In this document: positions 1-9,300 of the stretch, in pieces
Position numbering within the stretch: position 1 is the first letter of the stretch
Layout: every line of letters starts with the position of its first letter
Source: Rhodospirillales bacterium
GTDB lineage: Bacteria > Pseudomonadota > Alphaproteobacteria > Rhodospirillales > JANQFP01
Length of the DNA: 34,265 nucleotides
Reading direction: 5' to 3'
Assembly: GCA_028277795.1 (NCBI GenBank)
Contig: JANQFP010000213.1
Coordinates: forward strand, 1-34,265
The notes under the pieces: model-generated
Database searches by the model: none
The model's input: only the letters and a program-made list of their open reading frames with translations
What the model was told of the DNA's origin: nothing
Translations under genes and position numbers: made by a program

Positions 1-581
1 TGCCCGGCGGTTTCGGCGAGCGCGGCGCCGAAGGCAAGATCGCCGCCGTCCGCTTCGCCCGCGAACGCCGGGTGCCCTATTTCGGCATCTGTTTCGGCAT
101 GCAGATGGCGGTGGTGGAGGCGGCCCGCAATCTGGCCGGCATCGCGGGCGCCGGCTCCACCGAGTTCGGGCCGTGCGACCACCCGGTGGTCGGCCTGATG
201 ACCGAGTGGATGCGCGAGGACGAACTGGTGCGCCGGCGGGCCGGCGGCGACATGGGCGGCACCATGCGGCTGGGCGCCTATGAATGCCTGCTCCGTCCCA
301 TGAGCCGGGTGCGCGACATCTTCGGCACCGAGAGCATCTCGGAGCGCCACCGCCATCGCTACGAGGTCAACACCGAGTACAAAGGGGTCCTGGAGCAGGC
401 CGGCCTCCTGTTCTCGGGCATGTCGCCGGACGGCGTGCTGCCCGAGATCGTGGAGATCCCCGAGCACCCGTGGTTCATCGGCGTCCAGTTCCACCCGGAG
501 CTGAAGTCGCGGCCCTTCGAGCCGCACCCGCTGTTCACCTCCTTCATCCGCGCCGCCGTCGACCAGGCGCGGCTGGTGTAA
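1..581 (+). CDS. pyrG: CTP synthase, C-terminal part (5' truncated by window)
   Basis: The reading frame is open from base 3, with 192 codons before the TAA at 579-581. This is the glutamine amidotransferase domain of CTP synthase, which hydrolyses glutamine and passes ammonia to the synthetase domain that converts UTP to CTP in the cytosol. Visible landmarks are PGGFGERG at the start, the nucleophile Cys in GICFGMQ, and the His-Glu pair in [12 protein letters not shown] near the C-terminus. The family usually has Leu in GICLGMQ and this copy has Phe. The N-terminal synthetase domain lies upstream of the window. In many alphaproteobacteria pyrG is followed by kdsA and eno; here a two-gene cassette starts only 13 bp after the stop codon. 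The identification is secure. Confidence 0.97.
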   Translation, partial: PGGFGERGAEGKIAAVRFARERRVPYFGICFGMQMAVVEAARNLAGIAGAGSTEFGPCDHPVVGLMTEWMREDELVRRRAGGDMGGTMRLGAYECLLRPMSRVRDIFGTESISERHRHRYEVNTEYKGVLEQAGLLFSGMSPDGVLPEIVEIPEHPWFIGVQFHPELKSRPFEPHPLFTSFIRAAVDQARLV

Positions 582-594
582 TCCGAACGCCGCA

Positions 595-1909
595 ATGGTC
601 AAGCGAACGCATGAAATCAGGGACCCAATTCATACGTTCATCCGTCTCGACACGGATGAGCGTCGCGTCGTCGACTCTCCAGCATTCCAAAGACTTCGCG
701 ACATCCATCAACTCGCTTTAACCTATCTGGTATACCCCGGCGCAACCCATAGAAGGTTCGAACACTCCTTGGGAGTCATGGAGTTAGCGAGTCGGGTGTA
801 TGATGTCGTCACCGAGCCAGCGCATCTTCACGACAAGGTCAGGGATATAGTCCCGCAGAAGGGCTCACAGGAACACCTTTGGTGGCGGCGGGCATTGCGT
901 ATGGCCGCACTATGCCATGACCTCGGACATCTGCCCTTTTCCCATGCCGCCGAAAAGGACCTGCTGCCGGATGGTTGGAACCACGAACATATTACGGTCG
1001 AACTGATTCGAAGCCCCGGCATGAAGGAGATATGGCAGGGAATGACGCCGCCTTTGCGAGCAGAGGACATCGTGAGGCTAGCGGTCGGCCAGAAGACGCT
1101 TCGATCCGAGACCTTCTCGGACTGGGAGACGATCCTTTCGGAGATTATCGTCGGTGACGCCTTTGGTGTAAGACCGCATGGACTACCTTCTACGCGACTC
1201 GCATCATGCCGGCGTGGCCTACGGTGCATTTGATCGATACCGCCTCGTAGACACGCTTCGCATATTGCCGCGCGAAGACCTCGATTCGGCTGAACCAATG
1301 TTAGGGCTTGAGGAAGGCGGTCTGCAGTCGGCAGAAGCTTTGATGCTCGCACGGTACTTTATGTATCGCCAAGTGTACATTCATTCTATTAGGAGAATTT
1401 ACGATATCTTTCTCAAGGAGTTCCTCAAGAAGTGGCTGCCTGGGAGCTACTTTCCGATCGATATTGATGGTCATCTGAAAATAAGCGATGTTGAAGTGCT
1501 AACGGCTATCCACGCGGCGGCGCGTGACCCGGGGCATCCGGGACATGAAACGGCTTCAAACATCGTAAACCGGAATCACTTCAAAGTGCTGTACGAACGC
1601 AATCCAACGGACCAAACCATCAATCGAGAAGCCGCCAAGGCTGTCTACGAGGCTGCTTGCAGCGAGTACGGCGCTCCTAGCGTTCGTTACGACGAATTCA
1701 CCCAGGCGGGAGGTGCACCCGATTTTCCAGTGCAAACTCGGGATGGTCGGATTGTTTCCTCCCTCATGCTCTCGGAGGCGCTCAACCATATTCCCGTTGT
1801 GAACGTGGATTACGTGTTTGTCGAACGGAGCAAATTCACTACTGCGCTGCGATGGCTCGATAGAAACAGAAACGCTATCATCGGCAGGACAGGGGAGGTC
1901 GCGGGATGA
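595..1909 (+). pseudogene. HD-domain phosphohydrolase (dNTPase-like), split by a one-base frameshift
   Basis: Two overlapping frames (595-1233 and 1178-1909) together give a protein of about 437 residues of the YdhJ/YwfO/SAMHD1-like HD family (COG1078 type), metal-dependent phosphohydrolases of which several cleave dNTPs. The first frame carries RRFEHSLGV (His57) and the HD signature MAALCHDLGHLPFSH (His108-Asp109). It then runs GDAFGV and loses homology. The second frame begins exactly with the conserved RMDYLLRDSHHAGVAYG block. Removing one A from the AA at 1170-1171 restores GVDRMDYLLRD, so a single-base insertion explains the break. It could be a real mutation, a sequencing error or programmed frameshifting; the second frame does have its own ATG at 1178. 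The gene is AT-richer than its neighbours, has no clear ribosome site, and its end overlaps the next gene by 4 bp (ATGA). Biological role is unknown. Confidence 0.8.
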
Positions 1910-2451
1910 AGAAGTTCGAAAAATTCTCAGTGATGATGTCGCTCATCGATGAATTAAAACGCCAAGGTAGTTGGTGTGGTGAAACGCACGTTCAGAAAGC
2001 GACCTATCTTGCCCAAGACCTGCTCAAAGTACCATTTGGATTTGATTTCATCCTTTATAAGCATGGGCCGTTCTCATTTGACGTGACAGACCAGCTCACG
2101 GCCATGCGTGCGGAAGACCTGATCCGACTTCAAGTTCAAGACAAACGATATGGACCGACGCTAGTGCCGACTGAAGCAGCATATCGAATGGTCGCGGATT
2201 ATCGCGATACGGTCGGTCAATACAGAGCAAAACTCGCGTTCGTTGCCAAAAGCTTCGGCAATAAAGGTGTCACCGAACTTGAACGGCTGTCGACTGCTTA
2301 TTTCGTTACGCGGGAAATGGGTATCGAATCACCATCATCTGACCGCGCGAAAAAAGTCAACAAAATCAAGCCGCACATTTCGGAAGCGGAAGCGCTAATC
2401 GCGATCGACGCGGTGGACAAGATGGCCCGCGAAGCCGAGGCGATTGCGTGA
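1906..2451 (+). CDS. YwgA/Panacea-like protein, partner of the HD phosphohydrolase
   Basis: A 181-residue soluble protein whose ATG overlaps the HD gene's TGA (ATGA), implying translational coupling. Residues about 27-62 contain HVQKATYLAQ, then FDFILYKHGPFS and a DQLTAMRA helix. This QK-x2-Y plus YKHGPFS pattern resembles YwgA and the wider DUF4065/Panacea (SocA-like) winged-helix proteins. In Bacillus, ywgA lies next to the HD gene ywfO, as I recall, so the pair is a recurrent one. The rest is charged and alpha-helical, with no signal peptide or membrane segment. Function is not established; a regulator, inhibitor or sensor controlling the HD enzyme is inference. Like the HD gene it is AT-rich (AAA, ATT and TTT codons are common), in contrast to kdsA just downstream, which supports acquisition as one cassette. 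Confidence 0.6.
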   Translation: MKKFEKFSVMMSLIDELKRQGSWCGETHVQKATYLAQDLLKVPFGFDFILYKHGPFSFDVTDQLTAMRAEDLIRLQVQDKRYGPTLVPTEAAYRMVADYRDTVGQYRAKLAFVAKSFGNKGVTELERLSTAYFVTREMGIESPSSDRAKKVNKIKPHISEAEALIAIDAVDKMAREAEAIA

Positions 2452-2498
2452 ACAAACCCGCCATGTTCCCAACCATGGCAACACGACGGGTTATTTAG

Positions 2499-4656
<2,158 letters not shown>

Positions 4657-4679
4657 GCGCGGCGCACGCGATTGCGCGA

Positions 4680-4705
4680 GGGGCGGCCCCCGGGGCCGCC
4701 CCTTT
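4680..4705 (+). terminator. Rho-independent terminator after eno
   Basis: GGGGCGGCCC at 4680-4689 pairs perfectly with GGGCCGCCCC at 4693-4702, leaving a 3-base loop, and is followed by TTT. It sits 23 bases after the eno stop codon, so it probably ends the kdsA-eno transcript. The T-tract is short. Confidence 0.75.
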
Positions 4706-4751
4706 CGCATGGGGGCTGATGCCGAAATGCGTTGATCACGACGCATCAAGA

Positions 4752-4857
4752 CATCCTTCGACACGCGGCTTCGCCGCTGCTCAGGATGAGGAAAATTATT
4801 TTATTTCAATATAGTACCTCATGCTGAGCAGGCGCGTCAGCGCCGTGTCGAAGCATC
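4752..4857. repeat. Large imperfect inverted repeat in the eno-ftsB gap
   Basis: The left arm (4752-4791, starting CATCCTTCGACACG and ending CTCAGGATGAGG) is the imperfect reverse complement of the right arm (4817-4857, starting CCTCATGCTGAGCAG and ending CGTGTCGAAGCATC). An AT-rich spacer of about 25 bases separates them. Each arm also contains a smaller palindrome (CGGCTTCGCCG on the left). Elements with the core CCTTCGAGACGC...CTCAGGATGAGG are dispersed intergenic repeats in many alphaproteobacterial genomes. No coding frame is supported. Confidence 0.7.
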
Positions 4858-4960
4858 CTCGAATGGGCCGGAATCGACGGCATCCTGCCATAAGGGCTCT
4901 TTAACTCCTGTCGTGGAATACTGGACATCACGCCGCCACAGAGGACAGAAGGTCTTCGCC

Positions 4961-5287
4961 ATGGGTCTGATCGCCGAGTTCCGCAGCCGGGCCCGCACCG
5001 TGGTCGGCCCGGTATTGGGCATCTGCGTCATCGGCTACTTCGTCTACCACGCGGTCCATGGCGAGCGCGGGCTCTATGCCTGGCTGACCATGAAGCAGCA
5101 GGTGGCGGCGGCGCGCGCCCAGTCGGCCGACATCGCCGCCCGCCGCCGCGCCCTCGAGGCGCGGGTCCGCCTGCTGCACCCCCAGAGCCTGGACCCGGAC
5201 ATGCTGGACGAAGCGGCGCGGCGCATGCTGGATTACGGCCGGCCCGACGACATCGTCATCCTCACCGGCCCCCGAAACCGCCGATGA
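4961..5287 (+). CDS. ftsB: FtsB/DivIC-type septum formation initiator
   Basis: A 108-residue bitopic membrane protein of the divisome FtsQ-FtsL-FtsB subcomplex. It has a short basic N-terminus (MGLIAEFRSRAR), one transmembrane segment at about residues 14-31 (VVGPVLGICVIGYFVYHAV), then the family's GERGLYAWLTMKQQ motif opening a coiled coil rich in Ala, Arg and Leu (about residues 40-70), and a C-terminal LDEAARRMLDYGRPDDIVIL segment typical of the family. The ATG at 4961 is preferred over the in-frame GTG at 4913 because GAGGACAGAAGG lies just upstream and the transmembrane segment is then correctly placed. Its position after eno is conserved in alphaproteobacteria, where it usually precedes pdhA. 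Here a small monooxygenase-like gene follows, overlapping by 4 bp. Confidence 0.92.
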   Translation: MGLIAEFRSRARTVVGPVLGICVIGYFVYHAVHGERGLYAWLTMKQQVAAARAQSADIAARRRALEARVRLLHPQSLDPDMLDEAARRMLDYGRPDDIVILTGPRNRR

Positions 5288-5616
5288 CGGACTTCGCGGA
5301 GACCCCGGCGCCGCCCTACTGGGCGGTGATCTTCACCGCGGTGCGGACCCCCGAGGACGAGGCCGGATACGCCCAGACCGCCGAGCACATGGAGACGCTG
5401 GCCGCGAGACAGCCCGGGTTCCTGGGCATGGAGTCGACGCGGGGCGAGGACGGACTGGGCATCACCGTGTCCTACTGGGACAGCCTGGAGGCCATCGCCG
5501 CCTGGAAGGCCCACGCCGACCACCGGACGGCGAAACGGCTGGGCCGGGAGCGGTGGTACCGGGCCTACCGGCTGCGCATCGCCCGCGTCGAGCGGGACAC
5601 CGCCTGGAGCCGCTGA
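5284..5616 (+). CDS. Antibiotic biosynthesis monooxygenase (ABM) domain protein
   Basis: A 110-residue cytosolic protein of the dimeric alpha/beta (ferredoxin-like) ABM superfamily. The typical pattern is visible: strand WAVIFTAVR, helix YAQTAEHMETLAARQPGFLGMES, strand GITVSYWDSLEAIAAWKAHADH, and RERWYRAYRLRIARVER at the end. Members include heme-degrading IsdG proteins, quinol monooxygenases and many small proteins of unknown role, so no substrate can be assigned. Its ATG overlaps the ftsB stop (ATGA), so translation is coupled to that of a cell-division gene. A second small protein of similar type lies at 33825-34115 beside the aromatic catabolic genes. Confidence 0.8.
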   Translation: MTDFAETPAPPYWAVIFTAVRTPEDEAGYAQTAEHMETLAARQPGFLGMESTRGEDGLGITVSYWDSLEAIAAWKAHADHRTAKRLGRERWYRAYRLRIARVERDTAWSR

Positions 5617-5624
5617 GCGCCGGC

Positions 5625-5741
5625 GCCCGAGAGGCGCTGCGGCCATGGCCGACGGTGGAGAAGTTCCCGCGATCGCAGAAGTTTCTCCTCGGCGACCGCA
5701 TCCAGGGTTTGGCCCTTGACGCGCTGGAGGGAATCCGGGGT
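5625..5741 (+). pseudogene. Fragment of an Avd-like four-helix-bundle protein
   Basis: In the frame through 5640 the sequence reads RPWPTVEKFPRSQKFLLGDR followed by IQGLALDALEGI. This is very like the first helical hairpin of bAvd-type 'four helix bundle' proteins, the accessory proteins of diversity-generating retroelements and their stand-alone relatives, which carry a VEKFPRSQKFLLGDRIQ-type core. The expected start, about 15 residues upstream, is missing (the preceding bases encode the end of the ABM gene and GC-rich linker), and similarity stops at about 5741. Only some 33 codons remain. No reverse transcriptase, template repeat or variable repeat is visible, so this is a decayed remnant. 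Confidence 0.6.
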
Positions 5742-5783
5742 CGGGTCGACAGGTGGGTGCGACCCTTGGACCTCGCGCCCTCC

Positions 5784-5811
5784 CGTCATTCCCGCGCAAG
5801 CGGGAATCCAG
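5784..5811. repeat. dRS3-like palindromic repeat (ATTCCC-N8-GGGAAT)
   Basis: CGTCATTCCCGCGCAAGCGG continues into GAATCCAG. The core at 5788-5807 is a perfect 8-bp inverted repeat, ATTCCCGC-GCAA-GCGGGAAT. The same 20-base architecture is known as dRS3 in Neisseria, and similar repeats are dispersed through many proteobacteria, where they can be targets for element insertion. It lies between two gene fragments. Confidence 0.75.
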
Positions 5812-5827
5812 CCTCCGCCCGATCCGT

Positions 5828-5881
5828 ATGACCAAGCGCGGGTATGTGTACATCCTGGCCAGCGACCGGACAGTGGCGCCC
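5828..5881 (+). pseudogene. N-terminal stub of a GIY-YIG endonuclease
   Basis: From ATG 5828 the frame reads MTKRGYVYILASDR, the standard start of small stand-alone GIY-YIG nuclease-like proteins (COG2827 type; the YVYILAS strand carries the first motif). After SDR the expected TLYVGVT-type second motif is absent and the frame passes into unrelated sequence and a palindromic repeat. At most 18 codons of the gene survive. These small GIY-YIG genes are often next to the ATTCCC repeat seen just upstream. Confidence 0.6.
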
Positions 5882-5911
5882 TCCCGCGGCGCGTCGAGAA
5901 AACGCGACAGC

Positions 5912-5980
5912 GATGAACACGGATCGACGGCACCGGACGTGTCGCGAACGCCGTGCCGCGGTGGTGTCCATCCGTGTCAC
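5912..5980. repeat. Nested inverted repeat, GAACACGGAT ... ATCCGTGTCAC
   Basis: The outer arms GATGAACACGGAT (5912-5924) and CCATCCGTGTCAC (5968-5980) are partial reverse complements, and the inner arms CGGCAC (5928-5933) and GTGCCG (5953-5958) pair perfectly. The outer arms share the ACACGGATGG / CCATCCGTGT words with the larger nested repeat at 31645-31829, so both probably belong to one dispersed family. Confidence 0.5.
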
Positions 5981-6351
5981 TGGATTGCGCCGACGATCGG
6001 GGCAGGCCGGCCGCCGGAAAGGTTGATTATTCCTACAAAATGTGATAATGTTCCTTTTCAAAAGGGTTTCGGGATCGGGCGGCGGCGAGGGCGGCCGGGG
6101 TGTCGCAAACCCGAGGAGAGAAGTACATTGTTTCCAAATTGTTTTTCCATATCGAGCTGACAAATGCCGACATCCGCTGACAGAATCATGGCAGGTTCCC
6201 GTTCCTATCCGGCCCCAAGCGGAAATCCCGTTCGGACTCAATCCGGAAGCGCCGCCGGGGCGGACGGTGCCCGGTGAGCAAAGCGTCGCAAAGGTCGGCG
6301 CTGGTGTCGCAGACGGGAGACCGGGCGGTGCGACCCGGCCGCCCGAATGTC
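5981..6351. other. Gene-free stretch before the GNAT gene
   Basis: About 370 bp with no credible coding frame. It includes AT-rich patches at 6024-6065 and 6120-6170 that contrast with the GC-rich surroundings, and a GC-rich tract after 6240. I see no clear promoter, terminator or RNA gene. It probably belongs to the same decayed region as the fragments at 5.6-5.9 kb. Confidence 0.5.
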
Positions 6352-7353
6352 CTAAGCCGAGTCGCGGGTCAGGACCAGGCGCTGCGCCGGGGTGAAGGCG
6401 CACGACTCGAGGAAGCCCAAGAGCCTGAAGTGGTTCCACCGGACCGTGGTGCGGACCGTCTCCACCTGCAGGGTCGCCAGGTTGGCGAGGAGCTGGGAGA
6501 GCAGGGCGCGGCCGAGCCCCCGGCCGCCGTGGTCGGGATGGATGCCGATGGTGTCGATGACCGCCGTCGGCTCGGTGCGGCCGAACTCGCCGAAGTCGAC
6601 CCGCGCCATGACGAACCCGGCCGGTTCGCCCTCCACGTCGGCGACCAGCGACACCCGCACCCCCGATTCCGCCAGGACCTCGGTGAACTTGCGCCGGTAG
6701 TAGTCGTCCCGGTGCCGGCCGGTCAGCCGGGCGTCGATGGCGACCACGGCGCCGAGGTCTTCGGCGCGCAAGGACCGCACCGGGAGCCGGTCCCGCGACA
6801 GCGCGGCGAAGTCGCTGCCCTCGGCGCCGCTGTAATCGGGCATGTCCACGTCCATGGGCAGCTCTTCCAGCTCGTCGGACTCCTCCATGGCATCCAGTTC
6901 GCCGGCGGTCGGCCGCTCCAACACCACCCGCGGGGCCAAGCGGAAGCCGCAGGCGGCGAAGAAGCCCGCCAGATCCTGATTGGACCACCCGACCTGGGTC
7001 CGCAGTCCCGCGATGCCCTTGTGCGCCAGGCGCGCCGCGACGCCGTCGAGGAGCAGGCGCCCCAGCCCGTCCCCGCGGCGGTCCGAGGCGACGCCGATGG
7101 CGTCGAGGATGGCCACCGGGGCATGGTCCCCGAATTCGCCGGCCTGGATGCGGGCGATGGCGAAGCCGTCGGCCCGGCCGTCCCCTTCGGCCGCCACCAC
7201 GATGAAGGCGTCGGGCTGGGCGATGGCCGCCTGCAGGCGCTTCTCGAAGAAGCCGCGGCGCGAGCGCCCGGCACCGGCGCGGTCGATGTCGACCACCCGG
7301 TCCAGGTCGTCCGGGCGCAGGGCCCGCAAGGCGCCCGACGAAAACTCGGTCAT
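6352..7353 (-). CDS. Tandem-GNAT N-acetyltransferase
   Basis: A 333-residue soluble protein with two GNAT domains. The first (about residues 8-150) has the acetyl-CoA-binding motif A in DAIGVASDRRGDGLGRLLLD. The second (about 190-330) has DTIGIHPDHGGRGLGRALL. An acidic linker (MEESDELEELPMDVDMPD) joins them. Both domains keep the R/Q-x2-G-x-G/A core, so both may bind acetyl-CoA; the acceptor is unknown. The ATG at 7353 follows AAGGGGGG at about 7 bases. It is divergent from the SDR gene at 7465, sharing a 111-bp promoter region. Two-domain GNATs of this kind occur near aromatic catabolic genes in some proteobacteria, but I cannot support a specific role here. Confidence 0.85.
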   Translation of the reverse strand: MTEFSSGALRALRPDDLDRVVDIDRAGAGRSRRGFFEKRLQAAIAQPDAFIVVAAEGDGRADGFAIARIQAGEFGDHAPVAILDAIGVASDRRGDGLGRLLLDGVAARLAHKGIAGLRTQVGWSNQDLAGFFAACGFRLAPRVVLERPTAGELDAMEESDELEELPMDVDMPDYSGAEGSDFAALSRDRLPVRSLRAEDLGAVVAIDARLTGRHRDDYYRRKFTEVLAESGVRVSLVADVEGEPAGFVMARVDFGEFGRTEPTAVIDTIGIHPDHGGRGLGRALLSQLLANLATLQVETVRTTVRWNHFRLLGFLESCAFTPAQRLVLTRDSA

Positions 7354-7464
7354 GGGAGGCCCCCCTTGACAGCCTGATCGGCGGCCGATACCGTCGAAAG
7401 CAATAAATCGGTACGATAATACTTAATTTACCTTGGACGCGCAATTCCCGTGGGATCGACACCG
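7354..7464. promoter_or_regulatory. Divergent promoter region between GNAT and SDR genes
   Basis: On the plus strand TTGACA (7366-7371) is followed after 17 bases by TACCGT (7389-7394), and a second -10-like GATAAT lies at 7415-7420. The stretch 7398-7432 is AT-rich (AATAAATCGGTACGATAATA) within GC-rich surroundings. On the minus strand TATTAT is available for the GNAT gene. The -35 match is perfect and the -10 matches are moderate; no experimental support is available. Confidence 0.45.
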
Positions 7465-8211
7465 ATGGCCGACGACACGGACGTGGTCGACACCACCTCG
7501 TTCCCCGGTCTGAGGGGCCGCATCGCCGTGGTCACCGGGGGCCATCAGGGGATCGGGCGCACCATCGCCGAGGCCTTGGCGGCGGCCGGCTGCGGCGTGC
7601 ATGTGTTCGACCGCCAGGCCGAGGCGGGTGCGGCCGGTGGGCAAGTCGTCTTTCATCAGGTGGACGTGGCGCGGGCCGAGGATGTGGCGGCGGCCGTCGC
7701 CGGCCTGGCCGACCCGGCGACCCTGCTGGTCAACAACGCCGGCATCACCCGCGACCGCTCCATCGCCAGGATGAGCGACGAGGAGTGGCAGGCGGTCATC
7801 GACGTCAACCTGACCGGCGCCTTCAACATGATCCGCGCCCTGGCGCCCGGCATGGCCGAGGCCGGCGGCGGCCGGGTGGTCAACATCACCTCCATCAACG
7901 GTCTGCGCGGCAAGTTCGGTCAGGCCAACTATTCGGCCGCCAAGGCCGGCATGATCGGGCTCACCAAGACCGCGGCCCGGGAACTGGGCGGCAAGGGCGT
8001 GACCGTCAACGCCGTGGCCCCCGGCATGGTGCTCACCGAGATGGCGCTGGCCCTGCCCCGGGAGATCCGCGACCGGGCCCTGGCCGAGACGGTCATCGGC
8101 CGCCTGCCGGAGCCGGCCGACATCGCCCATGCGGTCCTGTTCCTGCTGTCCGACCTGGGGCGCACGATCACCGGCGAGGTGATCAAGGTGGACGGCGGCC
8201 AGTATATCTGA
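7465..8211 (+). CDS. Short-chain dehydrogenase/reductase, FabG-like
   Basis: A 248-residue classical SDR that oxidises or reduces a hydroxyl/keto group with NAD(P)(H). The Rossmann motif TGGHQGIG is at about residues 24-31, NNAG at about 96, and the catalytic Ser-Tyr-Lys lies in NITSINGLRGKFGQANYSAAKAG. The C-terminus GEVIKVDGGQYI is typical of 3-oxoacyl-ACP or acetoacetyl-CoA reductases. ATG 7465 is preferred; a GTG at 7450 is also in frame, and neither has a strong ribosome site. Substrate cannot be read from sequence. Fatty acid or polyhydroxybutyrate precursor reduction and oxidation of a cyclic hydroxyacyl-CoA are all possible. Confidence 0.88.
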   Translation: MADDTDVVDTTSFPGLRGRIAVVTGGHQGIGRTIAEALAAAGCGVHVFDRQAEAGAAGGQVVFHQVDVARAEDVAAAVAGLADPATLLVNNAGITRDRSIARMSDEEWQAVIDVNLTGAFNMIRALAPGMAEAGGGRVVNITSINGLRGKFGQANYSAAKAGMIGLTKTAARELGGKGVTVNAVAPGMVLTEMALALPREIRDRALAETVIGRLPEPADIAHAVLFLLSDLGRTITGEVIKVDGGQYI

Positions 8212-8226
8212 CGGCAGCTACGGGGC

Positions 8227-9018
8227 TTAGAACGGCAGGATGTCCGGCGCCGGGAGGTGCGCCGCCGGGCCGGTGTAACGGGGCCTGGCCAGGCGGACGC
8301 GCCGCTGACGGCCCTCCAGGCGGGTATCGGTGGCCGTCACCGTCAGCTCCGTCCGCGACCGTACCGGGAAGGACTTGATGACCCGCGTGCCCGCCTCGAC
8401 GGCGACCCCGTCCCCCGCCCACCAGCGCAGGCGGCAGGCCTTGTCGGCGGCGATGCCGCCACGGTCGCAGTGACTGGCCGAAGGCATGCCGAAGGAGCGC
8501 ATCAGGCTCTCGTGAATGGCCCCTTCCTCCGATCCCTCGAACGCCTGGTGGTAGCGGATCCGGTAGGCCTTGTGGCCCTCGCTGGGGCGCAGGAACGACA
8601 CCGTGTACCGCCCGCCCTCGTGTTGGAAGGCCGCCACTTCGGAGCCGTCTTTGCCGATGGCCGTGGACACGTCCGCGTGAACCCGCCGCACCTGGGCCGG
8701 GGTCATGCCCAGGGTCACCCGCCCGACGGTGAAGGCGGCACTCCGGCTGCGCAGCTCGGAGATGATGGACTGCCAGGGTGCCGGCGTCGCGCCGTAAACC
8801 TTGTAGGACAGGAAAGCGGCAAGGGCGAGCAGCGTGACGACGCAGATGACGACCAGGATCGCCATGTCGTTGCCGTCCTTGCGCGGGCGCCGGGACCGCC
8901 GCCGCCGGCGTCGGCGGGAGGAGTCCGCCCCACGACCGGCCGACTCCGGTTCCGTCCCATCGGGCCGCCGCGGACCCGCATGATCCGGGGCGATGTCCTG
9001 TCGACCTGTGGCTGCCAT
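8227..9018 (-). CDS. Membrane-anchored protein of unknown function with Arg-rich cytoplasmic tail
   Basis: I do not recognise this 263-residue protein. Residues 1-50 are disordered and end in a striking run of arginines (RRRRRRRSRRPRK, about 35-47). One transmembrane helix follows (AILVVICVVTLLALAAFL, about 53-71), and then a periplasmic domain of about 185 residues containing VTLGMTPAQVRRVH and a Cys pair (SHCDRGG, ADKACRLRW) that could form a disulfide. The positive tail before the helix predicts an N-in orientation. ATG 9018 is chosen over 9045 because GGAGG lies 5 bases upstream. It is convergent with the SDR gene, with a 15-bp gap. Confidence 0.7.
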   Translation of the reverse strand: MAATGRQDIAPDHAGPRRPDGTEPESAGRGADSSRRRRRRRSRRPRKDGNDMAILVVICVVTLLALAAFLSYKVYGATPAPWQSIISELRSRSAAFTVGRVTLGMTPAQVRRVHADVSTAIGKDGSEVAAFQHEGGRYTVSFLRPSEGHKAYRIRYHQAFEGSEEGAIHESLMRSFGMPSASHCDRGGIAADKACRLRWWAGDGVAVEAGTRVIKSFPVRSRTELTVTATDTRLEGRQRRVRLARPRYTGPAAHLPAPDILPF

Positions 9019-9300
9019 TTCGACCTCCAAACGGCCTGCCCGCACCCTCCTTGCCCTTTGTTGTTATCCCGCGAAAAGAATATTTTTTCCCGCTATTATT
9101 TTACTGCAGGAGTGGGCGGCCACCTAAACCTTTTATTGCAAGTAGTATTGTTGAAAAATGCCAAAAATTGATTGTTTATTTTACCGGAGATCCGGTCGGG
9201 GGTGCGGCGACATACGAATTCCGCAGCGACAAGGCCGGTGGTATGCTCACCGCGAATGCCGGCGACGATCGGTCCTGACCCTCACGGGAGAGAGAGAACC
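9019..9300. promoter_or_regulatory. AT-rich divergent intergenic region
   Basis: This 282-bp gap separates two divergent genes and is very AT-rich at 9055-9185. A plus-strand candidate is TTGAAA (9151-9156) followed 18 bases later by TTTATT (9175-9180), upstream of the secreted-protein gene. The assignment is tentative. The AT bias, shared partly with the following gene, may mark acquired DNA. Confidence 0.35.

Noticed and set aside
5753..6160. 135-codon plus-strand frame across the 5.8-6.1 kb region
   Set aside because: It is a chance concatenation of a palindromic repeat, a GIY-YIG stub and repeat DNA, not one gene.
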